Assembly (NCBI GenBank): GCA_943846595.1
Contig: OX044355.1
Location: 682,001-746,000 of the forward strand
Source of the DNA: an uncultured Polaribacter sp.
Lineage (GTDB): Bacteria; Bacteroidota; Bacteroidia; Flavobacteriales; Flavobacteriaceae
Direction of reading: 5' to 3'
DNA length: 64,000 nt
Notes under the pieces: generated by a model
Told to the model about the DNA's origin: nothing
Seen by the model: only the letters and a program-made list of their open reading frames with translations
The model's database searches: none
Position numbers and translations under genes: made by a program
Shown here: in pieces, positions 9,215 through 17,250 of the stretch
Layout of the letters: every line of letters starts with the position of its first letter
Numbering within the stretch: position 1 is the stretch's first letter

Positions 9215-9460
9215 TCAAAACATTTTTCTCACTTTTATATTTTTCGACTTTTCATCTAAATAATCTCTCTCATCCTTATTCATATTAAGTAAATAACTAC
9301 TAAAGAAATCTCTCATTTTTTCATAAAACATATTATTAAACATTTCCTTTTGAAATCTATCATTCTTATGAAATGGATTTCCAACTATAATGTCTTTTGA
9401 TTTATCTCTTTTCATTGACTTATCAAACTCATCCAATATTGTTTGTTTATTTTTTTTCAT
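9215..9460 (-). CDS. Hypothetical protein, last gene of the xis-like operon
   Basis: 81 residues from the ATG that begins MKKNKQTILDEF. An upstream in-frame TTG would give 87 residues, but the ATG is preferred. It is highly charged and probably helical, with DERDYLDEKSKNIKV at the end. No known domain was recognised. It overlaps the preceding 54-codon gene by 14 nt, so it is likely translationally coupled. A terminator follows. Function unknown. Confidence 0.5.
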   Translation of the reverse strand: MKKNKQTILDEFDKSMKRDKSKDIIVGNPFHKNDRFQKEMFNNMFYEKMRDFFSSYLLNMNKDERDYLDEKSKNIKVRKMF

Positions 9461-9611
9461 TTCTAATTTTTTTATCAATTTTTAAGTGTTTATCTAAAAT
9501 TATATCTTCCATATTATCATTAAATACCCTAAACCAATTATCTTCTATATACTTCGACTGATCAAACTTATTCCACTTATCTCTAAACCATTTATTACTA
9601 TCACTTTCCAT
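9447..9611 (-). CDS. Hypothetical 54-residue protein
   Basis: A short frame starting MESDSNKWFRDKW, with aromatic and charged residues and no recognised domain. Its ATG overlaps the stop codon of the preceding gene in the arrangement TAATG, and its end overlaps the start of the next gene. This continuous overlap chain supports it as a real gene despite its size. Function unknown. Confidence 0.5.
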   Translation of the reverse strand: MESDSNKWFRDKWNKFDQSKYIEDNWFRVFNDNMEDIILDKHLKIDKKIRNEKK

Positions 9612-10084
9612 TACCTCCAAATTTCTGAATTAGATCCAACACTAACATTTCCATCTAAATTCAGTTGATTATAATTTCGACTATGATTATCTCTTTGTTC
9701 CTTAAATCTTTCCAACCTAATATCACTTACTTCTTCACTTCTAACAACACCCATACTATTCAAATCATTTAGAGTATTTTCATCTAAAGTTCTTAAGAAA
9801 CTACCCAATTTTCTATTTTGTCTTAAAGTATCAAAACTATCTCTACCCAACAGTCTCAACTCATTATCATATCCTCTTTTTTCAGTTTGTAATTTTCCAA
9901 TATTCTCATCACAAATCTTCTTATTAAGAAGACATTTAAAGTGTTTGATTATAGTTTCCTCTAATCCTATTTTAAAAGGTATAATTGAATGTATTTTCTT
10001 ATACTGATTCCCTATTTCAGTTATATCTCCATAAGTGATTTTACCATCAAACCTATTCTTTATTCTTTCTAAATTAATTTCCAT
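9611..10084 (-). CDS. Hypothetical protein of unit 1
   Basis: 157 residues, mostly helical by eye. The first half (MEINLERIKNRFDGKITYGDI to about residue 50) could be a small DNA-binding or oligomerising domain. The tail is Asn/Ser-rich. The start overlaps the end of the 81-residue gene upstream by 11 nt, which marks a shared operon with the excisionase-like gene. Not recognised; no function proposed. Confidence 0.55.
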   Translation of the reverse strand: MEINLERIKNRFDGKITYGDITEIGNQYKKIHSIIPFKIGLEETIIKHFKCLLNKKICDENIGKLQTEKRGYDNELRLLGRDSFDTLRQNRKLGSFLRTLDENTLNDLNSMGVVRSEEVSDIRLERFKEQRDNHSRNYNQLNLDGNVSVGSNSEIWR

Positions 10085-10319
10085 CTATATCCTTTTTTAA
10101 ATCAAAAAATTCATTAAAATCTTCTTCTAATAATGTTATCCATTTATAATATTCTCTAACATCATCAGTTTTGATTTTTCCTTTACGTTTTCCGTATTGT
10201 ACCCACTCTTTAATAAGTTTTTGACCTACTATTCGACAGACTTCATCCATCTTTTTTTCTCCTACTGAATTACAGTCTTTTCGACCATCAAATTCAACTC
10301 CAAACATCTTAAAACTCAT
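10074..10319 (-). CDS. Hypothetical 81-residue protein
   Basis: It starts MSFKMFGVEFDGRKDCNSVG and has acidic and lysine-rich stretches. Its ATG overlaps the TGA of the excisionase-like gene (ATGA), so the two are translationally coupled. No known domain was recognised. Confidence 0.5.
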   Translation of the reverse strand: MSFKMFGVEFDGRKDCNSVGEKKMDEVCRIVGQKLIKEWVQYGKRKGKIKTDDVREYYKWITLLEEDFNEFFDLKKDIDGN

Positions 10320-10495
10320 TTTACTAAATAATTTTCCATTCGTTGTTCTACTAAGTCTTTTTTAAACTTTACATTTTTTCCAACCTTATAATAAGGTAGT
10401 TGATTTGATTTCATCATCATTTCGATTTTCCCCATTGAAAAACCTAAATAATCTTTTAGTTCGGATTTACTCATCCAATTTGTTTCTAAATTCAT
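10316..10495 (-). CDS. Excisionase-like helix-turn-helix protein
   Basis: 59 residues. The pattern WMSKSELKDYLGFSMGKIE followed by LPYYKVGKNVKFKKDLVEQ matches the MerR-like HTH_17/excisionase fold: helix-turn-helix, then a wing with an LPYYKVG-(N)VKF strand, then a closing helix. Proteins of this type act as recombination directionality factors or repressors on integrative elements. It is the first gene of a five-gene leftward chain with ATGA-type overlaps. That it assists the integrase at 6792 is inference; it could equally control the operon. Confidence 0.7.
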   Translation of the reverse strand: MNLETNWMSKSELKDYLGFSMGKIEMMMKSNQLPYYKVGKNVKFKKDLVEQRMENYLVK

Positions 10496-11063
10496 ACTAT
10501 TACTTTTTGTTAAACATTATTATACACTTATACATATTGAAATCTAATTCAGACGTCATATATCCCTTTTGGTTCCCCAAAACTTCTTTCATATCTTTAT
10601 GATGGACCATTAGAATCAAATTTCATTACATACTTAGGGTTTCACTTACAACCAAACCCCAATTCTTACCATAAATGTATGACCCCCATTTAACCACTCC
10701 ACATTATTCTACACATCTCTTTTATTCATTTTATATTGGATATAAGTATATACTCATCGACACAAAAAAAGTAAGTTCGAACTAAACATTACGTTCCACA
10801 TTTATCTACGATATACATCGTCGATGGATACCAACGATTATGGGTATAATTACGTATTATATACATTATACCGTATTGGTCATATGTTATACCGTATGGT
10901 CACATATCATCGTTTATCCCCACTATTAGACTGAAAAGAATAATACCACACACCAACACTCAATACTAATCACTTAGTTATCGATATATTTTTTTCCTCA
11001 ACACATATAGTTACATACACATAATTATTTATCCCACATACCCATATTCAGTTGGTCATATAC
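10496..11063. other. Non-coding AT-rich regulatory region
   Basis: About 570 nt with no convincing coding frame, between the excisionase-like operon and the terminator of the next operon. It holds a 21-bp-period tandem repeat at 10866-10905, the 11-nt palindrome CATCGTCGATG at 10816-10826, and several GGTCATAT-like words (also at 11053). It must contain the promoter of the leftward operon starting at 10495. An origin or a small RNA is possible but nothing proves either. Confidence 0.45.
10866..10905 (+). repeat. Two tandem iteron-like repeats
   Basis: TTATACCGTATTGGTCATAT is followed after one base by TTATACCGTATGGTCACATA, a period of 21 bp with one inserted base and one substitution. A further GGTCATAT lies at 11053-11060. 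Such direct repeats near a small DNA-binding gene often bind an initiator or repressor. Confidence 0.5.
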
Positions 11064-11096
11064 TATAAAACAAAAACCCCACAATTAAGTGAGGTT
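11064..11096 (-). terminator. Intrinsic terminator of operon 12004-11151
   Basis: On the minus strand, AACCTCAC (11096-11089) pairs with GTGGGGTT (11082-11075), with one T-G wobble, followed by TTTTGTTTT. It sits 55 nt beyond the stop of the 80-residue gene. Confidence 0.65.
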
Positions 11097-11150
11097 TCTA
11101 TTAATTAAAAACAAAGGTATGTTTAGTTGATTAGGTCAACCAATCCTTAA

Positions 11151-11393
11151 TTATCTACCTATTTTGAAACCAATAGGATTAGGTTTATCAACCAACCGTT
11201 TTTTACTACTTATTTCATCGAATAATTTAGAATTAAAAATAACTTTAAGTAATTCCAAATCACAATCTTCTAAATCATTTTCACACACAAAGTTATTGAA
11301 CATAGATTTAAACTTACGTTTTATAAACTCATTCATCTTATATTCGAATACTCCATTTGTAATATCCTTTTTTACTATATCTAACTCACTCAT
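11151..11393 (-). CDS. Hypothetical 80-residue protein
   Basis: It starts MSELDIVKKDITNG and is helical and charged, with a basic end (PNPIGFKIGR). It lies 3 nt after the 95-residue gene upstream, so it is probably co-transcribed. Not recognised. Confidence 0.5.
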   Translation of the reverse strand: MSELDIVKKDITNGVFEYKMNEFIKRKFKSMFNNFVCENDLEDCDLELLKVIFNSKLFDEISSKKRLVDKPNPIGFKIGR

Positions 11394-11396
11394 ATT

Positions 11397-11684
11397 TTAA
11401 TTATTTAATATTTTAAACCTTATATAATCATCTATCTGTTCACTCATACCATAATTAGTATCATCGATATCTAAAAAGTAATTCCGTTTTAAAAAGTCAT
11501 CTAAATAATCAAACTGATACTTAACTGATATATCATAATACTCACCTAACTCATCCTTATCTACCCCCAACATTACATTACCTACAAACCAATTTGATAC
11601 ATCGATATAATATGATTTTAATTCTTCGATTGTATTACTCTGTTCCATATCATCGATAATAAACTCTGTTACATTTTTTTCCAT
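11397..11684 (-). CDS. Hypothetical acidic 95-residue protein
   Basis: Strongly acidic (many Asp/Glu, with DDMEQ and DIDDTNYG stretches) and aromatic-rich. Small acidic proteins on mobile elements are sometimes DNA mimics that block nucleases, but no family match is visible, so this is only a reason to look. It lies 32 nt after the zinc-finger gene in the same operon. Confidence 0.5.
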   Translation of the reverse strand: MEKNVTEFIIDDMEQSNTIEELKSYYIDVSNWFVGNVMLGVDKDELGEYYDISVKYQFDYLDDFLKRNYFLDIDDTNYGMSEQIDDYIRFKILNN

Positions 11685-11716
11685 ATTTTATATTTTTTAG
11701 TGTTTATTAATTAAGA

Positions 11717-12004
11717 TTATTTATTGATTTTATCATTACAACATTTACATCTCAAATGGTAACCATCGTTACTATAAGAATCTGAATAGAAGTAATCAAC
11801 ACTTTTCTTAATACCACAATTACCACATACCTTAGTTGGTATAATTGAATCGTTAGTTCTATGTCTATTGACCTTTAAACTTAAGTCTTCAACCATCATA
11901 TAGAAAACAGAGTTTCCCATTTTAACTTTCTCACTCCCTAAGATTGGAGTATTAAATAAATTCATCATTTTGTTTCCGTTTTTAATTGTTTTTACTAATC
12001 CCAT
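11717..12004 (-). CDS. Small treble-clef zinc-finger protein
   Basis: 95 residues. The C-terminal part has C-G-N-C, then YFYSDSYSNDGYHLRCKCC, giving a CxxC...CxCC ligand set as in small phage and mobile-element zinc fingers related to HNH/endonuclease VII folds. No HNH histidines follow, so it is more likely a binding module than a nuclease. It is first in a leftward operon, 61 nt downstream of a 43-bp inverted repeat. A paralogue at 16339 has lost the second cysteine pair. Confidence 0.6.
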   Translation of the reverse strand: MGLVKTIKNGNKMMNLFNTPILGSEKVKMGNSVFYMMVEDLSLKVNRHRTNDSIIPTKVCGNCGIKKSVDYFYSDSYSNDGYHLRCKCCNDKINK

Positions 12005-12064
12005 TTTGTTTTTAATTTTAGTTACTACTGTTTGTTTTAATATTACTATACAATAATACCACTA

Positions 12065-12107
12065 ATTCTATTCCAACCTCAAATCACATTATTAGTTGGA
12101 GTAGAAT
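12065..12107. repeat. 43-bp inverted repeat, copy 1 of 3
   Basis: The left arm ATTCTATTCCAAC (12065-12077) faces the right arm GTTGGAGTAGAAT (12095-12107) with one mismatch. The left half ATTCTATTCCAACCTCAAA recurs exactly at 14805 and with one change at 17251. It sits 61 nt upstream of the zinc-finger operon start at 12004. Confidence 0.75.
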
Positions 12108-12115
12108 AACAGAGT

Positions 12116-12142
12116 AAAAAAAACCCTCACTTTCGTAAGGGT
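12116..12142 (-). terminator. Intrinsic terminator of the resolvase gene
   Basis: Minus-strand stem ACCCTTAC / GTGAGGGT with GAAA loop (12142-12123) is followed by seven T. It lies 28 nt beyond the recombinase stop codon. Confidence 0.75.
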
Positions 12143-12169
12143 AAAAAACAATCTAATATTTAACTGTAT

Positions 12170-12841
12170 TTAGTAGTAACTTAAGACATTTCTAACTCCA
12201 CTACCATACCATTGGTTACCATTTTTAGATTTAATATTTCGTTTGTTTAACCTATCACTAATCTTAAAATATGAGTATCCTTTTTTTCTTAAATACTTCA
12301 TATATTTTATGGTTTTAAGTTCATCAATATTATCTATTAACCTATTCCCATCTTTGGATTTACCATATATAAGATTACCATAAACTAAATCTTTAGATTT
12401 TTTATATTGTTTTACTTCACTTATTCGATTACGTAACATTTCAACTTCAAATTGATTTATAGATGAAAGTATATTAATTATTAAACCACCTACATTACTG
12501 ACATTATTAATACCCTCCTTTATCGAATGGAATTCAATTTGTTTTTTCTTAATTATATCAACAAATTCAACTACATCACTCATCTTTCTACCTATTCGAC
12601 TTAAATCATTAACAACAACCCCATCGATATTCCTATCTTCCATTATATCAATAAGTTTTAAATAATCTTTCCGTTTAGATTTAGACATTCCACTTATACC
12701 ATCATCTTTAAGTATATCAACTAACTCATACCCATTCAGTTTACAATAAGATTTTATTTTTTCAATTTGATTAGGTATTGAATTACCTTTTTCTTTTTGT
12801 ACCAAAGATGATACCCTAACATAACCTATTACTTTTTTCAT
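12170..12841 (-). CDS. Second serine recombinase, resolvase/invertase type
   Basis: 223 residues. The N-terminal resolvase domain starts MKKVIGYVRVSSLVQKEKG (nucleophile is one of the two Ser in VRVSS), followed by DDGISGMSKSKRKDY, a VVNDLSRIGRKMSD motif near residue 78 and the long helix SINQFEVEMLRNRI. A short C-terminal DNA-binding part contains ISDRLNKRNIKSKNGNQW. This is the size of Tn3-type resolvases and DNA invertases, much shorter than the integrase. It may resolve dimers, invert a segment or act on the 43-bp repeats. Its ATG overlaps the stop of a 49-residue gene. Confidence 0.88.
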   Translation of the reverse strand: MKKVIGYVRVSSLVQKEKGNSIPNQIEKIKSYCKLNGYELVDILKDDGISGMSKSKRKDYLKLIDIMEDRNIDGVVVNDLSRIGRKMSDVVEFVDIIKKKQIEFHSIKEGINNVSNVGGLIINILSSINQFEVEMLRNRISEVKQYKKSKDLVYGNLIYGKSKDGNRLIDNIDELKTIKYMKYLRKKGYSYFKISDRLNKRNIKSKNGNQWYGSGVRNVLSYY

Positions 12842-12987
12842 TTTAAATCGTTTTTATCATTAATACCATCGATTCTATTATGAAAATTACCTTCCCTTAA
12901 TTCCTCAACTATATCCTCTAAACTATTACTGATTTTAGGTATATAATTAATTAATACTTCAAATAACTGTTTCTCATATTGTGTCAT
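12838..12987 (-). CDS. Hypothetical 49-residue protein upstream of the resolvase
   Basis: It reads MTQYEKQLFEVLINYIPKI and continues as an amphipathic helix, ending NDKNDLK. Its TGA overlaps the resolvase ATG (ATGA), so the pair is translationally coupled. Too short for a domain call; a partner or leader for the recombinase is possible. Confidence 0.45.
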   Translation of the reverse strand: MTQYEKQLFEVLINYIPKISNSLEDIVEELREGNFHNRIDGINDKNDLK

Positions 12988-13058
12988 ATCTTTTGATTTA
13001 GTTATACAATTACCTTAACAATTGTCTAAATGTATGACCCCTATCTACAACAAACACA

Positions 13059-14273
13059 TCAATACTTTCTGATATCTTCAATTTGATTCACACCCTTATA
13101 TTCTAAATCCAATAACTTACCATATCTATTAAGAAGTTTGTCAATCCTACCATTTAGTTTTCCATTATAATACATCCATTCATATTGTTTCCATTCATAT
13201 CCCATAATATGTTTACCAATCCAATTACGATAATAATGTACCTCATTAGTTTTCCTCTCTAACTTATCAAATAATAACACCCCATCTAATCTATAATTTA
13301 CAGATTCACTCCATTCCCCATTACCTTCCCATTCCATTTTGTAATAAGGAACGTATTTATTCCAAAGTAGATATTCAATTACACCATCCAAACCATAATT
13401 ATCCCTCATATATCTTATGTTTGAATGTGTTTTATGGAAACCAAATAACATATTCATATTATTATTAAACCAATTAGAGAAACTATTTGATAAATCTAAC
13501 CATCGATGTATTTTATTAGATGTAATACTATTCCAATTACTTTCCATATTAGGATTATCTATTCTATAATATTTACCCTTATAATTAAAATAACTACCAA
13601 CTACAGTTCCATCATACATTTCTTTCCAATTACCATTAATCCCTTTAACTAATTTCCAATTAAGTAAATCACTATCTAATGGTTTATGGTTAAAATATTC
13701 ACTCCATTTTGTTTTAGTTAATCCATATGTTTCATTTAATCTTTCATCTATATTTTCCACAGTTTTATATAGATTATAATGTTTATCAACCCAAACTGTA
13801 TTTGTATTATTTCTAATTTCAAAACACATTTGATTTAACAGAAAGAAACCCAACGATTTTAACTTATTATAAGTCGTATCATATAATTCAGTTTCCATAA
13901 ACAAACAATTGTTATCATTATCAACACAGAATTCTCTGTAACCATTATAGATTGATAAATTTTTACCCCCACCAAATACTTTAGTATTATCTATAATCTT
14001 ATACTTTTCTAAATCCCTATTATACTTACCCTTATCCCAAACAGTATTATTTAAGATATATTTAGAATCCTTAAACCATACTTCATAAATTGTATCCCAT
14101 AATAAATGTTTTTTAATCTTATTCATTATACCATTTCGTTTACTCCTCTCACCTTTAGAAACCACATATCCATCTGATTCAATACTTTCCATTGTGATAT
14201 TTAGATAATTATTCAAATCTTTTTTAGGATCATCATTAAGATTATCTACTAATTCAAATTCATATTTTCCCAT
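13059..14273 (-). CDS. Unrecognised 404-residue Trp/Tyr/Asn-rich protein
   Basis: The largest orphan gene in the island. It is unusually rich in Trp, Tyr and Asn (for example YNGYREFCVDN, IHRWLDLSNSFSNWFNNN, WKQYEWMYYNGK) and has no signal peptide or membrane helix. Recurring W-N-K-Y and Y-N-G-K phrases suggest a repeat-built soluble protein. No catalytic motif was recognised. It stands alone between the resolvase pair and the 131-residue gene, whose terminator lies just before it. It could be cargo or a replication protein; no function is claimed. Confidence 0.6.
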   Translation of the reverse strand: MGKYEFELVDNLNDDPKKDLNNYLNITMESIESDGYVVSKGERSKRNGIMNKIKKHLLWDTIYEVWFKDSKYILNNTVWDKGKYNRDLEKYKIIDNTKVFGGGKNLSIYNGYREFCVDNDNNCLFMETELYDTTYNKLKSLGFFLLNQMCFEIRNNTNTVWVDKHYNLYKTVENIDERLNETYGLTKTKWSEYFNHKPLDSDLLNWKLVKGINGNWKEMYDGTVVGSYFNYKGKYYRIDNPNMESNWNSITSNKIHRWLDLSNSFSNWFNNNMNMLFGFHKTHSNIRYMRDNYGLDGVIEYLLWNKYVPYYKMEWEGNGEWSESVNYRLDGVLLFDKLERKTNEVHYYRNWIGKHIMGYEWKQYEWMYYNGKLNGRIDKLLNRYGKLLDLEYKGVNQIEDIRKY

Positions 14274-14282
14274 TCTTTATAC

Positions 14283-14323
14283 AATTAAAAAAAGGGATAG
14301 TTCCATAAATAATGAAACTACCC
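14283..14323 (-). terminator. Intrinsic terminator of the 131-residue gene
   Basis: GGGATAGTTCCAT (14294-14306) pairs with ATGAAACTACCC (14312-14323) with small imperfections. On the minus strand it is followed by seven T. Confidence 0.65.
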
Positions 14324-14343
14324 CCAATTAAACATAAAATTAA

Positions 14344-14739
14344 CTACTTACTTTCTAAATCGAACATCTTATCGGTTTGATCAACTTTATCAATCCAACC
14401 CATTAGTTTAGTAATTAATTCAACAACTGATTCATAATTGTTATCAGTTTTAAAGTAATTAGGTTTTTGTCTATTGACTTCATCCCCAAACCCAAAGATT
14501 TTACCCTTATACTTAACGTTTACTAAAGTTTTGTTTTCATCTTCATTAGATGGTTTCCAAAACCTAACACCACTTTGATTTTTAGGATATTCTAAACTTT
14601 TGTTTTCCATCAATCGTTTAATCTCCCTCTTACAACTATTAAGTATTTTATCTTTCATACTTAATTTTGATACGGTTTTCAATTCAGTTGTTACTGAAAT
14701 TCCTAAATCTTTTTGTAATTGTTTTAATACATCATTCAT
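14344..14739 (-). CDS. Hypothetical 131-residue protein
   Basis: It starts MNDVLKQLQKDLGISVTTEL. A basic helix (KDKILNSCKREIKRLMENK) is followed by a beta-rich middle (VRFWKP to KYKGKIFGFGDE). It lacks a known motif. The promoter must lie in the 43-bp inverted repeat region 66 nt upstream, where it diverges from the 201-residue gene on the other strand. Confidence 0.5.
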   Translation of the reverse strand: MNDVLKQLQKDLGISVTTELKTVSKLSMKDKILNSCKREIKRLMENKSLEYPKNQSGVRFWKPSNEDENKTLVNVKYKGKIFGFGDEVNRQKPNYFKTDNNYESVVELITKLMGWIDKVDQTDKMFDLESK

Positions 14740-14804
14740 AATAATAAATTGTTTAAGTTATATTAATTAGGACCCCCCCAATCAACAAACACAATATACC
14801 TTTT

Positions 14805-14847
14805 ATTCTATTCCAACCTCAAACACAAATCTTACAAAGAGTAGAAT
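14805..14847. repeat. 43-bp inverted repeat, copy 2 of 3
   Basis: ATTCTATTCCAACCTCAAA (14805-14823) with right arm GTAGAAT at 14841-14847, the same 43-bp length as the other copies. The inner right arm has diverged. It lies between divergent genes, and its right end overlaps the first possible ATG of the rightward gene (14846). Confidence 0.75.
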
Positions 14848-15451
14848 GACAGATATAATTACTATATTTGTTAATATGAAAGAAGAAACATTTAAAAGAT
14901 TAAGTTGGTTACACCGATATCAATATGATTCATTACCTCAAAACCATAAGGATGAAGTAAAAGAATTTAGAAGAAATCATACAGTTGTAAATAAATTATC
15001 TAAACGTAAGATTAAGATTCTTAATGAATTAAAAGAGATTAATAGTGAATTAACTCCACTAAAGAAAAAACAAAACGAATTATATCATAAGGTTAAGTTT
15101 ATAAATAAGAATTTTAAACCAACAACGACAATTACAATTTACAGTAAGAAGAATAACAAAGATGAATTATTTAAAGGAGAGAATAGATATGTTCAATGTG
15201 TTGTAAAAATAAGAGGATTTAGTAAAACTATTTATTGTGGTACAGTTAGTAAAGTAAAAGACCATCTATCAAATATGTTAAATAATGATTGTAGTAATTT
15301 AAGAGAAGTAAGTGTTAAGATTGAATTAAAGAGTATAATTGATAAAGTATTACCACATTTTATAAAATTAGAAGAAATAGAAGAATTTACTAAAGTTAAA
15401 ATACCAATTAAAGAAATAGTTAGAACATTTAAATCTAAAGTATCAGTATAA
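14846..15451 (+). CDS. Hypothetical basic coiled-coil protein
   Basis: Up to 201 residues; an alternative start is the ATG at 14876 (MKEETFKRLSW), which would take the start out of the 43-bp repeat. Residues about 45-85 form a lysine-rich coiled coil (KLSKRKIKILNELKEI and following). A beta-rich part with TTITIYSKK and CVVKIRGFSKTIYCG comes next. The only rightward gene inside the middle of unit 1. Not recognised; nucleic-acid binding is possible given the charge. Confidence 0.5.
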   Translation: MTDIITIFVNMKEETFKRLSWLHRYQYDSLPQNHKDEVKEFRRNHTVVNKLSKRKIKILNELKEINSELTPLKKKQNELYHKVKFINKNFKPTTTITIYSKKNNKDELFKGENRYVQCVVKIRGFSKTIYCGTVSKVKDHLSNMLNNDCSNLREVSVKIELKSIIDKVLPHFIKLEEIEEFTKVKIPIKEIVRTFKSKVSV

Positions 15452-15486
15452 AGATATAATAGAGATTTTAAGTAACCACAAAAGTA

Positions 15487-15831
15487 TTAAGAGAAGTTAT
15501 ATTCATACCCAATAACTGAGTCATTATAATCATATACACTATCGATATTTAGATCCTCACTTAGTTTATCTAATAATCCTAATATATTATTTTTCATACC
15601 CTCACTCACACTATCACTTTCAGTTTTTACAGAGAATTCATTTTGATGATTGACAAAATACTTTTCAAATTTACCATCAATTACCTCAGTTATCTTCTTT
15701 ACTACAACATTTTCAATAACATCATCAATCTCTAACTGAAAATATATTGTTTCTAATTCAACAGACCAACCATCATAATCATCGATATCTTCAACCTCAC
15801 TAATCTTATATTTTAGGATTTTGATTCTCAT
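15487..15831 (-). CDS. Hypothetical acidic 114-residue protein
   Basis: It is strongly acidic, begins MRIKILKYKISEVEDIDDYDG and looks beta-rich. It directly follows the secreted-protein gene (adjacent stop and start) and converges with the 201-residue gene. Not recognised. Confidence 0.5.
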   Translation of the reverse strand: MRIKILKYKISEVEDIDDYDGWSVELETIYFQLEIDDVIENVVVKKITEVIDGKFEKYFVNHQNEFSVKTESDSVSEGMKNNILGLLDKLSEDLNIDSVYDYNDSVIGYEYNFS

Positions 15832-16332
15832 TTATTCTATATTAACAAAGTGTTTTATAAAACCCCATCCCTCACTAATCATAAAACCAATCTTTCCTTT
15901 ATACTTACTTTCACTACAACTATAACATACATAATCTGAATCCTCATCATCTTCATTCGTATAAGTTATCACATCAAAGTATTTACAATTCTTTTTAATC
16001 TCTTTAACGATTAAATCATATTCATTCTCACTTCTATCTTCTTTAAGATTTAGAAAAGTATTTAATGAACTATTTCTACTGAATGATACAGTAAAACTAT
16101 CATCTTTAACTCCATATCTTCCCCACTTACTACTTTTCATTCCATCTATACTATCTCTCACTATATCGAAACCATAAATTACATCATCTTCATCTGATTG
16201 ACCAAATTCATATCCATTTTCAATCATAACTTTTTTAAACATTTTCTCACTATTGATACTCATAACATCTTTATAAGATATTTGAGAATAAGAAATAATT
16301 GGTATTAGTAATATTAATAGTAGTTGTTTCAT
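15832..16332 (-). CDS. Hypothetical exported protein
   Basis: 166 residues with a clear signal peptide, MKQLLLILLIPIISYSQ, with cleavage likely after SYS or SYSQ as in many flavobacterial exported proteins. The mature part is acidic (SDEDDVIYG, NEDDEDSDYV) and has a CYSC pair near residue 137. It is the only clearly exported protein in unit 1. Function unknown. Confidence 0.6.
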   Translation of the reverse strand: MKQLLLILLIPIISYSQISYKDVMSINSEKMFKKVMIENGYEFGQSDEDDVIYGFDIVRDSIDGMKSSKWGRYGVKDDSFTVSFSRNSSLNTFLNLKEDRSENEYDLIVKEIKKNCKYFDVITYTNEDDEDSDYVCYSCSESKYKGKIGFMISEGWGFIKHFVNIE

Positions 16333-16338
16333 AATATA

Positions 16339-16659
16339 TTATCTTCTATTTGTTTTAGATGAATGTTTTCTAATTCTATTTTGATATCCATCTCTACTCT
16401 TTTTATCCTTACCGAATTCATCAATTGAATATAAACTACCACAGTAACCACAAATTTTATCTGTTATATTCCCATACTCATCAAACTTTCTCTTACTAAC
16501 AAATGTATATAGTCTTTTAGTATTCTTATTATCATCATTCCATCTATTACCATATCTATCTTTTACATCACCCAAAAAATACTTATGAAATATTATCTCT
16601 TTCATCTTATCATCAACACCACCCCATTCACTTTGTTCAATTGTACTGAAATAACTCAT
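16339..16659 (-). CDS. Degenerate zinc-finger protein, paralogue of the 11717 gene
   Basis: 106 residues. KICGYCG...IDEFGKDKKSRDGYQNR aligns with KVCGNCG...VDYFYSDSYSNDGYHLR of the 11717-12004 protein, but where that one has RCKCC this one has RIRKHSS. The second metal-ligand pair is lost, so the finger may no longer bind zinc. It lies between the HUH-like gene and the exported protein gene, 25 nt from the former. Confidence 0.55.
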   Translation of the reverse strand: MSYFSTIEQSEWGGVDDKMKEIIFHKYFLGDVKDRYGNRWNDDNKNTKRLYTFVSKRKFDEYGNITDKICGYCGSLYSIDEFGKDKKSRDGYQNRIRKHSSKTNRR

Positions 16660-16684
16660 ATTCGATAGTTTATAGTTTCTTCGA

Positions 16685-17122
16685 TTACAAATTACTCAAA
16701 ATATCCCAATTATTAAATTTCGTCTTATTAATATGTTTTGTCATATAAAACACATATTCCATTTCCTTATCATATTTTCCAACATCAACAATCCCAATAT
16801 TCTTCCAATATCTAACTATTCTATGTTTAAAATCATCTTCACTTAAACTACTACTAACAATTAAATGATGATGTAACCTATTAAAACTACTATCAAATTC
16901 ACTGACATATATTCCATCTAAATTATAATCATAATGTTTTAAGTTATTATATAACTGTTTCAGTTTTTTCCTACTCACACTTTCACTTCTAATTGGTAGT
17001 TTATAACTCAACCCAACAATGTAATCCCACTCTTTATTAAGGTTATTTACACTATAGTCTTTAAACCATTCACCCAAATCCCATCTGTATTTGTCGTCTT
17101 TAAGTACATTTTGATATCTCAT
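16685..17122 (-). CDS. HUH endonuclease/Rep-like protein (putative rolling-circle initiator)
   Basis: 145 residues. A YNLDGIYVSEFDSSFNR strand leads into LHHHLIVSS, an H-x-H metal site (H84 and H86) with flanking hydrophobics as in HUH motif II. About 37 residues on, YVFYMTKHI gives a YxxK motif (Y126-K129), the expected position of the nicking tyrosine. This order and spacing fits small Rep proteins of rolling-circle replicons. No helicase domain is present. The gene is followed upstream by a very AT-rich stretch with a 43-bp inverted repeat and a perfect stem-loop, a plausible origin. The assignment rests on motifs only; the N-terminal motif I is not obvious. Confidence 0.6.
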   Translation of the reverse strand: MRYQNVLKDDKYRWDLGEWFKDYSVNNLNKEWDYIVGLSYKLPIRSESVSRKKLKQLYNNLKHYDYNLDGIYVSEFDSSFNRLHHHLIVSSSLSEDDFKHRIVRYWKNIGIVDVGKYDKEMEYVFYMTKHINKTKFNNWDILSNL

Positions 17123-17250
17123 ATTTTATTTATTTAGTTTATTGATTATTAATGATTTATATATTATTTATTTAATAATTAGATATAGAAATATTTAAAT
17201 ATAGAATTATAGAAATTTTATATTTTTAAAACCAACCAAACCTAATTAAT

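Noticed and set aside
10405..10602. Plus-strand 65-residue frame
   Set aside because: It lies opposite the excisionase-like gene and has a low-complexity, Leu/Tyr/Asn-rich sequence typical of AT-rich antisense frames.
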